Assembly (NCBI GenBank): GCA_026706985.1
Contig: JAPOXR010000061.1
Location: 45,145-109,144, forward strand
Length of the DNA stretch: 64,000 nucleotides
Direction: 5' to 3'
Source of the DNA: Paracoccaceae bacterium
GTDB taxonomy: Bacteria; Pseudomonadota; Alphaproteobacteria; Rhodobacterales; Rhodobacteraceae
The first letter of the stretch is position 1. Every line of letters starts with the position of its first letter. The translations under genes and the position numbers were made by a program. This document shows, piece by piece, positions 9,015 to 18,446 of the stretch. A model generated the notes under the pieces. The model worked only from the letters and a program-made list of their open reading frames with translations. It was not told the DNA's origin and did not search any database.

Positions 9015-10259
9015 TTACTGAAGGAAACCCGCTTCTTTTGCCGCGGTGACGTAAGCCGCTTCGACATCCGCAAGCGCCTCTTCCGCACTCTCGTCGCCTT
9101 TCAGGAAATCAGCCAGTTCCGCGCCCAGCGCGTTGTGCAGTAAGCCAATTTGCGGAAGCATCGGATACGGCGCAGCACCGCCCTGTGCCGTTGCCGAAAC
9201 GCCTGCCGCGGCAGCCCCCGGTTTGAAACCGTCGAGCAGCCAGACCGCTGCGTCATTGTTGGCTGCAACCATGTCCGCGTTCAAAGCGCTTGCCAACGCG
9301 GCAAATGTCGCTTCCGCTTCGCCCTCGGAGACATTGGTGGAAATGGTGAAACCATCCCACCACAGAGTCGCGCCCGGCACGCCGCCAGGTTCGACGGATG
9401 GCGCTGACGACAGCACTGTATTCGACGTGACCTCCTCAGACGAACCTTCGTTATCCAGGATCGGCGCACCACGCGAACCCCACATGATGCCCAGCGCGGC
9501 CTGCCCTGCTTCCCAGATCGCCTGAGTTTCATTGGAAGCCTGTGTCAAGTGGTCGGGATGCGCATATTCGACCAACTGCTTCAGCGTGTTCAAAGCAGCT
9601 ATGCCTGCAGCGCTGTTGACCGACGGCTCGGCACTGCCCGGTTTGAAAAACTCACCACCGTGCGCGAGAAACACAAGGTTGAAGGATTCGCCCACATTCC
9701 ATCCGGTTTTCATGTTCATCACGATCGGGAATTCCATGATTCCGGCGGCGCGGATCGCTGCCGCAGCCGCGATCATTTCGTCATAGGTGCCTGGCACACT
9801 GTTAATTCCCGCCTGTTCCAGAATGTCGGTGCGCGAAAACAGATGTTGCGAATTGGCCATGAACGCCACGGCCATGATGTTGCCATTGATAGTGATCATG
9901 AGGCTCCTGGGCAGATCAGCGCCGTATTTTTCCACCAAATCGTTCAGCGGGCGAACGAGCCCGTCGTTCATCAACTGCGTCAGCGTCGAGTTGGCGACGA
10001 TCACGCTGGTATATTCCGCCGGGTTCGGTGTCAGCGCCGCGTTCATGATCTGACGCGCTTCTGTCGTGTGGTTGCGGGTGAATTCCGCAGCGCCGGAAGC
10101 GCAATTTTCTTCGGCGGTTCCCGCCACCGCGTGAATGGCTGGAAAGTCACTGGCCAGAATGCGGATCGACTGACCGGACGGACCGCAATCCGCAGCATAG
10201 GCCGCCGAACCCATCAGGCCGGAAATCGCCCCGGCCAATATTAGTTTTTTGAGATACAT
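9015..10259 (-). CDS. Extracellular solute-binding protein (family 1 type)
   Basis: N-terminal signal MYLKKLILAGAISGLMGSAAYAADC; SBP-like body; in ABC operon. Confidence 0.9.
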   Translation of the reverse strand: MYLKKLILAGAISGLMGSAAYAADCGPSGQSIRILASDFPAIHAVAGTAEENCASGAAEFTRNHTTEARQIMNAALTPNPAEYTSVIVANSTLTQLMNDGLVRPLNDLVEKYGADLPRSLMITINGNIMAVAFMANSQHLFSRTDILEQAGINSVPGTYDEMIAAAAAIRAAGIMEFPIVMNMKTGWNVGESFNLVFLAHGGEFFKPGSAEPSVNSAAGIAALNTLKQLVEYAHPDHLTQASNETQAIWEAGQAALGIMWGSRGAPILDNEGSSEEVTSNTVLSSAPSVEPGGVPGATLWWDGFTISTNVSEGEAEATFAALASALNADMVAANNDAAVWLLDGFKPGAAAAGVSATAQGGAAPYPMLPQIGLLHNALGAELADFLKGDESAEEALADVEAAYVTAAKEAGFLQ

Positions 10260-10338
10260 TTACCCTCTCCCTACTTTGCTGGGCGCACCTTCGAAGCCTG
10301 CACCCGATTTCGCCGCGTTCGCGGCATTGGAGCCGGAG

Positions 10339-11388
10339 TCAGTCTCCGGCACGTGTTCCTGTCGTCGAATCGAACAGATGGCAGTGCGGCGGCGGGACCG
10401 AAATCGACACCGGGTCTCCGATCTTGCCCTTAAATGATTTGCCTGCCTTCACGGCGACAAGTTCCCGACCGATCCGGACGGACACCATCGTTGCGTCGCC
10501 CAACAGTTCCATTGTGTAAATCGGCGCGTTGATCTGGCCATCTTCGTTTGAAATCACCGCATCCTCGGCACGAAATCCAAGTGTGACCCTGCCATCGGGC
10601 CCTGAAACCCCGTCAATCTCGACACATTCGGCCCGAAACTTTCCCGTAGATAACTCACCATTGATCAAGTTCATTGCCGGATTGCCGATGAAGCTGGCCA
10701 CAAAGGCATTTGCGGGCTGATCGTAGATTTCGACCGGGGTTCCGATCTGTTGAACCACGCCCCGCTTCATGATCACGACGCGGTCCGCCAAGGTCATCGC
10801 CTCAACTTGATCGTGGGTAACATAGATCGTCCTGACAGCCAGCTCGTGATTGAGGTTCTTGATACGGGCTCGGGTTGAAACGCGCAGCTTTGCGTCCAGG
10901 TTGAACAGGGGTTCGTCCATCAAAAAGACACTCGGTTCGCGCACGATGGCACTCGCCAGCGCCACACGTTGCCGCTGTCCACCGGACAGCTCCGCGGGCC
11001 GACGATGCAGAAATTCGTCCAGTTCGACCATTGAACTGGCCCGCCGAACCTTTGAATCATGGGTGGAAGGATCAACGCCGTGAACTCTCAGTGGAAAGCG
11101 GATATTCTCGTAGACATTCATGTTGGGATAGAGCGCATAGCTCTGAAAAACCATCGCGACGTCACGGTCTTTCGACTCAAGGTCATTCACCACCTTGCCG
11201 TCGATAGCGATTTCGCCTGCGCTCGCCTCTTCAAGGCCCGCGATCATCCGCATGGTCGTGGTATTACCGCACCCCGACGGACCCAACAAAACCAGAAACT
11301 CCTTGTCGGCAACGGTCAGGTCGAAATTGTCGACACCAACAAAGCTGCCCCATCGTTCGCCGACGTTGCGAAGTTGAATCTCAGCCAT
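10339..11388 (-). CDS. ABC transporter ATP-binding protein (MalK/UgpC type) with atypical Walker A and D-loop
   Basis: MAEIQLRNVGERWGSF; GPSGCGNTTT (canonical GPSGCGKSTT); LSGGQRQRVALA; FLMDEPLFNLDAKLR; TIYVTHDQVEAM; C-terminal TOBE-like region. Met internal to ORF 10339..11559. Confidence 0.93.
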   Translation of the reverse strand: MAEIQLRNVGERWGSFVGVDNFDLTVADKEFLVLLGPSGCGNTTTMRMIAGLEEASAGEIAIDGKVVNDLESKDRDVAMVFQSYALYPNMNVYENIRFPLRVHGVDPSTHDSKVRRASSMVELDEFLHRRPAELSGGQRQRVALASAIVREPSVFLMDEPLFNLDAKLRVSTRARIKNLNHELAVRTIYVTHDQVEAMTLADRVVIMKRGVVQQIGTPVEIYDQPANAFVASFIGNPAMNLINGELSTGKFRAECVEIDGVSGPDGRVTLGFRAEDAVISNEDGQINAPIYTMELLGDATMVSVRIGRELVAVKAGKSFKGKIGDPVSISVPPPHCHLFDSTTGTRAGD

Positions 11389-11470
11389 AGGTCCCCCGGG
11401 CGAGGAATCAATTACGTGTGCCCGCAGCAGGCTATACGGCAACCAAGTTTCAGTATAATGAATTCGTTCT

Positions 11471-12400
11471 ATGACTGATATAAATACTATTGATCTCAGA
11501 TTAATCGATACCACGATTCTGTTGGTGTTCCTTGGAACCATGCGGCATCGGAAGGCCACAACAGTCGCCCGTGAGATGGGACTTACCCAACCTGCCGTCA
11601 GCCACGCATTGAAACGCCTGCGTAATATTTATGACGATCCCTTGTTTCTTCGTCGTGCGCATGGGTTGGAACCGACGGCGTTGGCCCACGAATTGGAGCC
11701 CAAAATCCGCAGGATCGTCCGGCTGATTTCTGAAACACTCGAAGGGGCCGAAGAGTTTGATCCGCGTTCAACCGTCGCCGATCTGAGGATTGGCGCATTC
11801 GATTACGAACTGACTGGCATTATCCCTCGGCTCGTGTCCGTACTGCGCAAGGTCAGTCCGAATATCAGCGTTCACGCCTTTCCGCTTTACAATATTGAGG
11901 CTCTGGATGCGTTGGGGCAGGGCCGAATCGATCTGTCCATAGGGTATTTCGATTTTCCCGCAAAAGGCGAAAGCACTTTTGTCGCCGAAGAACTCATTTC
12001 CGAGCACTACGTTCTCGCCGGCCGCCAGAATCATCCTCTGCTGTCAGGTGATCTGACATTGGAGAAAATCGCAGCGGCGGATCACCTGCTTGTCTCTCCC
12101 CATGGCCCAATCCGAAACCTTGTGGATCACGCTTTGCACCTACATGGCTACAACAGAAACATACAGATCATCGTTCCATCCCTGTTTTCCGCACTTTCTA
12201 TCGTGGAAAACTCTGACCTGGTGGTTACCTTGCCCAGCCGGGTCGCCCGAAGCAATGCGCGCCGGTTCCGGATTACCCACACGTCCCTACCGATCGAGGG
12301 ATGCTCGTTTCAGCTTCAGGCCGTTCGCCATGTGCGCGACGCCACCAATCCGCTGCACATCTGGCTCTTGGAACATCTGCGGGGTGTGATTTCAGAATAG
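11471..12400 (+). CDS. LysR-family transcriptional regulator
   Basis: N-terminal HTH TTVAREMGLTQPAVSHALKRLRNIYDDPLFLRRAHGLEPT; divergent from the ABC operon. Confidence 0.93.
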   Translation: MTDINTIDLRLIDTTILLVFLGTMRHRKATTVAREMGLTQPAVSHALKRLRNIYDDPLFLRRAHGLEPTALAHELEPKIRRIVRLISETLEGAEEFDPRSTVADLRIGAFDYELTGIIPRLVSVLRKVSPNISVHAFPLYNIEALDALGQGRIDLSIGYFDFPAKGESTFVAEELISEHYVLAGRQNHPLLSGDLTLEKIAAADHLLVSPHGPIRNLVDHALHLHGYNRNIQIIVPSLFSALSIVENSDLVVTLPSRVARSNARRFRITHTSLPIEGCSFQLQAVRHVRDATNPLHIWLLEHLRGVISE

Positions 12401-12601
12401 TTCACTGGTATAGCGAAACCTGAGAGCCGAAAGCCATTCGCCATGTCCAAGGCCTTTCGGCACGCTTTGATCGCCGCCCCGACCGGGCTCAGTCAAGACA
12501 CACACTTAACTCCCAAGCCGTTTCCGTGTGAATCACGCGAGCATGCCGATCGGCATGCGTCAGATTTCGGTGGAGGCTGTGGAATGGCTCGGCTCCGCCG
12601 G

Positions 12602-12910
12602 CAAGGGTAGCGAGTTGACGCGAACGACTGGCTGGCGATGAACCGGCTCACGGCAATCGAGGGTCGGAACCGACATCGGCCCGATGCAGCTCGTTTCGTG
12701 AACGGCCTTCCGCTGGCCGTGATCGAACTCAAGAACCCCGATGATGAAAACGCGACACTCCAAGGCGCGTTCAATGTACTCCAATCCTGCAAGGGCAAGA
12801 TTCCGTCCCTGTTCCGCACCAATGGGCGGGCCAGAACTCAAGGCGTCATCGAAGGCGTGCTCGAGAAGAACCGGTTCCTGGGCCTGATCCGGTGTTTTAC
12901 GGTTATTGTG
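12602..12910 (+). pseudogene. Degenerate fragment of type I restriction endonuclease R subunit (HsdR N-terminal region)
   Basis: Frame reads ANDWLAMNRLTAIEGRNRHRPDAARFVNGLPLAVIELKNPDDENATLQGAFNVLQSCKGKIPSLFRTN, then IEGVLEKNRFLGLIRCFTVI: typical HsdR N-terminal blocks, followed by unrelated sequence. Boundaries approximate. Confidence 0.75.
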
Positions 12911-13398
12911 GATACGCGACCATGTCTGGAAATCTTCAGTCCACACTGTTCGGCGCGCGGGCAAAGCGGCCAGACGCATGTTTCAATGCACTTTGAGCGC
13001 TTTAACCAATTATGGCTGCTTGAAGCGCGGTGTGTATGGGAAAACTCAGACGATGAGTGTTCCGGAAGACAATCGATGCGCCTGATGGGATGGCGCCGGA
13101 CGAAGCAAATCAGTGAGAGCCGCGGGTCCCATATGTAGTGATCATGTAAAGTAGACAAAGTGATCGCGGTGATGGAAGCCAGGCACCCGAAACTCTTGAC
13201 GCGGAAGAGCTGCTGCGTCGAGACCCTGACGAGAAACAATCCGGGTGCACTCAGGGCCGCGAACGCGGCCATCGCCACCTCGCCTTGAGCACTTTTGATA
13301 GCGTATCCCTCCATCCCGGAGGTTCCATCATTTTTCAACCTCTACCGGCTACAATCCCCGGTCTGACGGGCAGATTGAACCCGAAGCTGGACAGTCAC

Positions 13399-13584
13399 AT
13401 GAGAAATTATCTCTACGCCGAAAACATCGCCATCAATGGCGGCATGCAGCAACCCGTTCACTTCAGCTTGGAGGAAGAACTGCAACTTGCGGATGTGGAA
13501 GGCACCGAATTGCAGGTTCGCGTTGTCGACATTCTCGGGCAATCAGCTCTGATCCAGTACCATTCGAATGAAGAACGGGATTGA
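13399..13584 (+). CDS. Hypothetical small protein
   Basis: 61-aa ORF MRNYLYAENIAINGGMQQPVHFSLEEELQLADVEGTELQVRVVDILGQSALIQYHSNEERD; no recognised family. Confidence 0.25.
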   Translation: MRNYLYAENIAINGGMQQPVHFSLEEELQLADVEGTELQVRVVDILGQSALIQYHSNEERD

Positions 13585-13791
13585 GGGCTTCAATCGGAGA
13601 CAGTTCGGTTAAGACCGGGGAGAGTGCCGGGACCATCATTTCGCGGGTGATGCAAGCTTGACTTGCCGGTTGAAGACGGCCAGTTAATTCGGCACCGCGT
13701 AGTAGTCGCATCAACAAGGATGCAGCGCTTCCTTCCAACAACCTTGGCAGGGTGAGAACAGCAATGACAGCCAAATCAATTGGAAAGGACC

Positions 13792-14205
13792 ATGAAAACG
13801 CACAACCTATTCATCAGCCACTCATGGAACGATTCCAATTCGTATGATCGTTTGGTAGATTTGCTCGAATCAAAGACCAACTTCTTATACAGAAATTACT
13901 CCGTTTCCCGCGACGATCCGATTCACAATGCAGGAACGGACTCACTTCTGACGGCAGCAATCCAAAGAAAAATGAAACCCTGCGGGGTGATACTCATACT
14001 GGCTGGCGTATACGCTACGTACAGCAAGTGGATAATAAAAGAAATCCGTCTGGCCAAATCCGGATTTCAAGTGAATAAACCTATCATTGCCATCGAACTA
14101 TACGGCAGTGAAAGAACGTCTGTGCCTGTAAAACAGGCGGCCTCGAGAGTAGTACGATGGAACAGCGATAGCATCGTTACCGCAATAAGGGATTTACACA
14201 ATTGA
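13792..14205 (+). CDS. TIR-like (MTH538/DUF1863-type, ThsB-like) domain protein
   Basis: MKTHNLFISHSWNDSNSYDRLVDLLE...NYSVSRDDPIHNAGTDSLLTAAIQRKMKPCGVILILAGVYATYSKWIIKEIRLAKSGFQVNKPIIAIELYGSE; start placed at the ATG of MKTHNLF inside ORF 13780..14205. Confidence 0.82.
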   Translation: MKTHNLFISHSWNDSNSYDRLVDLLESKTNFLYRNYSVSRDDPIHNAGTDSLLTAAIQRKMKPCGVILILAGVYATYSKWIIKEIRLAKSGFQVNKPIIAIELYGSERTSVPVKQAASRVVRWNSDSIVTAIRDLHN

Positions 14206-14657
14206 ACGATCTTCAGAAACACGAACTCTTGGAATTATACAAGCTCCACTCGGAGTTTGCCGATAGAGTGAGCCAAAGGCGGGAAGGAGCCAACCGGCTG
14301 TTTGTCAGCTTACTCGTGGGACTGACATTATTTCTCGGCATTTTCTTTCGATTTGGGTCTAATGACGAGTTTCTTGCGGTCATTTTGATGTTTGCGGGGT
14401 TAATCGGCATCGCATTGTCGGTTTCCTGGTACATCGTGATTCGTTCTTATCGTCAGCTGAACACTGGAAAATTTCAAGTGTTGCAAGAGCTTGAGAAGAA
14501 GTTGAGCTTCCAGTTTTTTGAAAGGGAATGGAAGGTTCTGGAAAGTGGGACAAAGCCTAGTCGCTACTGGAAATTAACAGTTGTAGAGACAAGTCTTCCT
14601 GTCATCTTTTTTGTTCTTTCGTCCGTGCTCGCGACAATTGGATTGTATCAGCTTTAG
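14202..14657 (+). CDS. Small membrane protein (about 3 TM segments), candidate effector/partner of the TIR-like protein
   Basis: 151 aa; TM segments LFVSLLVGLTLFLGIFF, FLAVILMFAGLIGIALSVSWYIVI, TSLPVIFFVLSSVLATIGLY; TTG start overlaps the upstream TGA (TTGA). Confidence 0.8.
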   Translation: MNDLQKHELLELYKLHSEFADRVSQRREGANRLFVSLLVGLTLFLGIFFRFGSNDEFLAVILMFAGLIGIALSVSWYIVIRSYRQLNTGKFQVLQELEKKLSFQFFEREWKVLESGTKPSRYWKLTVVETSLPVIFFVLSSVLATIGLYQL

Positions 14658-14928
14658 TAGCTCCGGCACAAAGGGCGTCGCAATGGGCACGAACCTCATC
14701 CAGCCATAGACACACCAGACAGCAAGGCTTCGTCAAGCGGCAACCCGGATCTGTGGGTTGAATGCGGAGCCGGCAAAGAACATCGACAACGGCTAAGATT
14801 TCAACCACATGATTGCAGCCATCCAAGCGCTGCTCGCGAAATGCATTCACTGTCTGCTGGCTTGAGCGGTCAGAAGGCGTGAACAGGGCACCGTTTGATA
14901 TGTTGGTTCACACGACCTTGCGCTTCGT

Positions 14929-15735
14929 TCAGACAAAATCCATGTCAATCCGGCCCAGTGGGCCGAATTCAGCTGTCAGTTTTGATCCGGGTTTGACTGG
15001 GAAATACTGTGTGCAGGACCCCGACAAAATGACATCACCTTTCTCGATTGCGCCATCCCGCCCGTTCGACATGGCAAATCTCTCAGCCAGCCAGGCGACA
15101 GCGGCTGCCGGATGTCCCATAACATGTCCGGTGTTACTTTCCGCGTGCTGGTCATCGACGGTTATCGAAACCGGTATCGAGGTTAAGTCATGCTCCCTCA
15201 GGTCGAAACGGTCAGGGCCGAGAAGAATTCGGCCGAACTGAACATTGTCGGCAACCATATCCACATTGGTTGCGATATCCATTCCAATGCGTGAATCGAC
15301 AATTTCAATCGCCGAGGTGATACACTCGGTGGCTTCTATGACATCCTCGACCGTTACATCTGGTCCGACGAGAGAGGATCCCATGATGAAGGCGATTTCC
15401 GGCTCAGCATGCGGGTCGCATAACCTACTGGTGTCCACCGGAACTCCGTATTCCAATTCAAATTCGGTGAACAGATGCCCGAATTCCGGCCCATCGAATC
15501 CCAAAAGCCGCTGCGTGGCAGGCGAAGTGAAGGCAAGCTTGTAGCCGAGCGGCATCCCGGAATACCGTCCGAGAAGATTTGCCATTCTCCGGCGGATTTC
15601 GACCGCGGCACCATAGTCAATGGCGTGGGATTTGCTGGGAGCCTCAATTCGTTCCCCGGATTTGACCGCATCGTGAATCCGGAGCGCGATTTCGTCCAGC
15701 ACAAGTTCTGAAAACCGCTTTTTCTGCATTTCCAC
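14929..15735 (-). CDS. 2-keto-4-pentenoate hydratase / fumarylacetoacetate hydrolase-family protein
   Basis: GYKLAFTSPATQRLLGFDGPEFGHLF...PHAEPEIAFIMGSSLVG...AIEIVDSRIG...GHPAAAVAWLAE. Confidence 0.88.
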   Translation of the reverse strand: MEMQKKRFSELVLDEIALRIHDAVKSGERIEAPSKSHAIDYGAAVEIRRRMANLLGRYSGMPLGYKLAFTSPATQRLLGFDGPEFGHLFTEFELEYGVPVDTSRLCDPHAEPEIAFIMGSSLVGPDVTVEDVIEATECITSAIEIVDSRIGMDIATNVDMVADNVQFGRILLGPDRFDLREHDLTSIPVSITVDDQHAESNTGHVMGHPAAAVAWLAERFAMSNGRDGAIEKGDVILSGSCTQYFPVKPGSKLTAEFGPLGRIDMDFV

Positions 15736-15761
15736 TCCTTGCCGCCCATATGGCTTTCAAT

Positions 15762-16298
15762 TCACATATTGGCAACTTTGGATTGAAGTTCCGCCACCAT
15801 GCGTTTGAGTTCGTCAAGTTCTGTTTCCACGGATCCGGTTGGTTTGTCATCGGGTTCTTTTTCACCCATCCACCCGTTCAGAGCCTGCGTCAGAAACGCC
15901 TGCTGCGACTTTCCGAGCTCCTCAAAAGCCGCCATCGGATTGGCAATCGCTTTCATACTCTCGAGCGTCCGGTCCTGGTTTTTCTTGAGAATTTCAAACG
16001 ACGTATCGAGGAATTGCGGCACCATGGCAAACGCCTGATCATTGCATGTCCGCACCGCTTCCATAAGAACATTGACCGGAAGAATCTGTTCGCCGCGTGC
16101 TTCATGGTCAGCGATGATCTGGATCAGATACTGCCGTGTCAGGTCATCGCCTGTTTTTCGATCCACAATCCTGACATCTCTGCCACTGCGGATGCAGTCG
16201 GAAATCTCCTGCAGCGTGATGTATTCGCTGGTCTCGGTATTGTAGAATCGGCGGCTGGCATAGCGCTTGATCAATAACGGCCGCTTGTCGTCACTCAT
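15762..16298 (-). CDS. phaR: Polyhydroxyalkanoate synthesis repressor PhaR
   Basis: LLIKRYASRRFYNTETSEYITLQEISDCIRSGRDVRIVDRKTGDDLTRQYLIQIIADHE. Confidence 0.93.
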   Translation of the reverse strand: MSDDKRPLLIKRYASRRFYNTETSEYITLQEISDCIRSGRDVRIVDRKTGDDLTRQYLIQIIADHEARGEQILPVNVLMEAVRTCNDQAFAMVPQFLDTSFEILKKNQDRTLESMKAIANPMAAFEELGKSQQAFLTQALNGWMGEKEPDDKPTGSVETELDELKRMVAELQSKVANM

Positions 16299-16547
16299 CT
16301 CAGGATCCGCTTCCGCACAGCCGGGCAACCCTGCCCTGAAGCTGTCGTAATCCCGCATCAGCCGGCGACAGACCGGACGGGCACCCTGGCACCTATCCGC
16401 GCTACATTCGCACGGAAGCCAAAGCAGCGCAAGCCGCAGGGAATCAAGCGAAATGACGCCAATTCCGAGGTCTGGAGCGCCGTCGCGACAGCCCGTCTGA
16501 AGGTGAAGCCGCTAGACGATTCATGCCCGCCGGGTTAATGGGGCTAC

Positions 16548-16709
16548 ATGAATGACAATCTCCGGAAGGCGGTCAAACCGGCCCGGCGGCGGGATGTGGC
16601 GGGCAGATCCGATGACCGGCTGAAGGCGGCGCTGAAAGCCAATATGCGCAAACGCCGGAAGCTGCTCCGGGAAAGAAAAAACAGTGACGGGCAGGGCACA
16701 GCAGACTGA
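16548..16709 (+). CDS. Small basic hypothetical protein upstream of murA
   Basis: 53 codons, MNDNLRKAVKPARRRDVAGRSDDRLKAALKANMRKRRKLLRERKNSDGQGTAD*; stop directly abuts the murA ATG. Confidence 0.55.
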   Translation: MNDNLRKAVKPARRRDVAGRSDDRLKAALKANMRKRRKLLRERKNSDGQGTAD

Positions 16710-17972
16710 ATGGACTCGATCAAAATCAGGGGCCCGGGGCCGCTTAAAGGTTGCATTTCCATAGCAGGCGCCAAGAACGCGTGCCTGGCCCTCATGCCGG
16801 CGGCATTGCTGACCGATCAGCCCTTAACCCTTACCAACACGCCGAGGCTTTCCGACATCACAACCATGACGCGGCTGCTGCAATCCGTCGGCGTGGAAGT
16901 GCGGTCGTCGCAGGAAGGCCGCGTGCTGACCATGCGCGCCCGCCAGCTGATCAATCGCCAGGCCGATTACAACATTGTCAGAAAGATGCGCGCCTCCATC
17001 CTCGTGCTAGGTCCGTTGCTGGCACGTACAGGCCGTGCCGCCGTATCGCTGCCCGGCGGTTGCGCCATCGGCGCAAGACCGGTCAACCTGCACCTGCAGG
17101 CATTGACCAGGTTAGGGGCCGAAATTCAGCTCGATAACGGCTACATTGAGGCCACTGCCAACTCCGGACTGCGCGGTGCAATCATCGAATTCCCGTCGGT
17201 CTCGGTCGGAGCGACTGAGAATGTTCTGATGGCCGCCTGCCTGGCGGCGGGAACCACTGAAATCCGCAATGCGGCACGGGAGCCGGAAATCATCGATCTT
17301 GCGAATTGTCTCGACAGCATGGGTGCCAGAATTCATGGTGCCGGCACACATACCATAACCGTCGAGGGGGTGCCGACCCTGGCAGGAGGAACGCATTCGG
17401 TCATTCCCGACCGGATTGAGCTCGGCACCTATATGCTGGCCGGGGCGATCGCCGGCGGAGAGTTGATGCTCGAAGGCGGGCGGCTCGACCTGGTTGGCAA
17501 ATTCGTGGAAAAACTTGCAGAGGCGGGCGTCGGCGTCAGCGAAGCAGAAGGCCGCATCCATGTGCAGCGGAACTCGGACCGGTTATTGCCCGTGAATGTG
17601 GTCACTGAACCCTATCCGGGTTTTCCAACCGATCTGCAGGCGCAGATGATGGCGGCGATGACACTGGCGGATGGAGTCAGTAGAATTGAGGAAAATGTGT
17701 TTGAAAACCGTTTCATGCACGCACCTGAACTGATGCGGATGGGCGCCCGTATCGAGGTGTCGGGCGGCAAGGCAAAAGTAACCGGAGTTGATACGCTGCG
17801 CGGTGCGCCGGTTATGGCCACGGATCTACGCGCTTCGGTGTCACTGATACTGGCCGGGCTCGCCGCCGAAGGAACCACAACCGTGAACCGGATTTACCAT
17901 CTCGACCGTGGATATGAACAGATTGAGGATAAACTATCCGCCTGCGGTGCCGATATTCGGAGAATCGCCTGA
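16710..17972 (+). CDS. murA: UDP-N-acetylglucosamine 1-carboxyvinyltransferase
   Basis: [88 protein letters not shown]. Confidence 0.97.
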   Translation: MDSIKIRGPGPLKGCISIAGAKNACLALMPAALLTDQPLTLTNTPRLSDITTMTRLLQSVGVEVRSSQEGRVLTMRARQLINRQADYNIVRKMRASILVLGPLLARTGRAAVSLPGGCAIGARPVNLHLQALTRLGAEIQLDNGYIEATANSGLRGAIIEFPSVSVGATENVLMAACLAAGTTEIRNAAREPEIIDLANCLDSMGARIHGAGTHTITVEGVPTLAGGTHSVIPDRIELGTYMLAGAIAGGELMLEGGRLDLVGKFVEKLAEAGVGVSEAEGRIHVQRNSDRLLPVNVVTEPYPGFPTDLQAQMMAAMTLADGVSRIEENVFENRFMHAPELMRMGARIEVSGGKAKVTGVDTLRGAPVMATDLRASVSLILAGLAAEGTTTVNRIYHLDRGYEQIEDKLSACGADIRRIA

Positions 17973-18439
17973 TGCCGGATGCGCTGTTCGAAGATGCCTC
18001 CCCAACGCCTTTGCGCCTGAGGGCATGTGACGGGGAAGATCTGAAAGTCATTGCCACCCTGGTCCAGGATGCCATTTTCACCCGGCAGGAGATCCAGTGG
18101 CACCGAAAACGGCGTGAGTTTTCATTGTTGCTCAGCCGGATGAAGTGGGAAACACAGCCTGATTCCGCCGATGGTTGCCCGGACCGGGTGCGCTCTGTCC
18201 TGCGAATCGCGGATGTTCTTGAACTCAACCTCGACGAATTGTCGGCTGATGATGTTCCGGAGGTTTTTTCGGTGCTTGATATCGCGTTCACACCCGGTGC
18301 CGATGGCACCGGTAAACTGACGGCAGTGCTTGCAGGTGACTTTGATATCACATTGCGGGTTGAGTGCATCGAAATCACTTTGACCGATGTCGAGCTCCCA
18401 TACCGCGCCGCATCGGGCAAATTGCCCGACCACGGATGA
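17972..18439 (+). CDS. DUF2948-family protein
   Basis: LRLRACDGEDLKVIATLVQDAIFTRQEIQWHRKRREFSLLLSRMKWE, located between murA and hisD. Confidence 0.85.
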   Translation: MPDALFEDASPTPLRLRACDGEDLKVIATLVQDAIFTRQEIQWHRKRREFSLLLSRMKWETQPDSADGCPDRVRSVLRIADVLELNLDELSADDVPEVFSVLDIAFTPGADGTGKLTAVLAGDFDITLRVECIEITLTDVELPYRAASGKLPDHG

Positions 18440-18446
18440 TTTTCTG

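Noticed and set aside
12838-13338. 166-aa minus-strand ORF across the HsdR relic region
   Set aside because: No family-like motifs; antisense to the HsdR-like reading frame and likely fortuitous.
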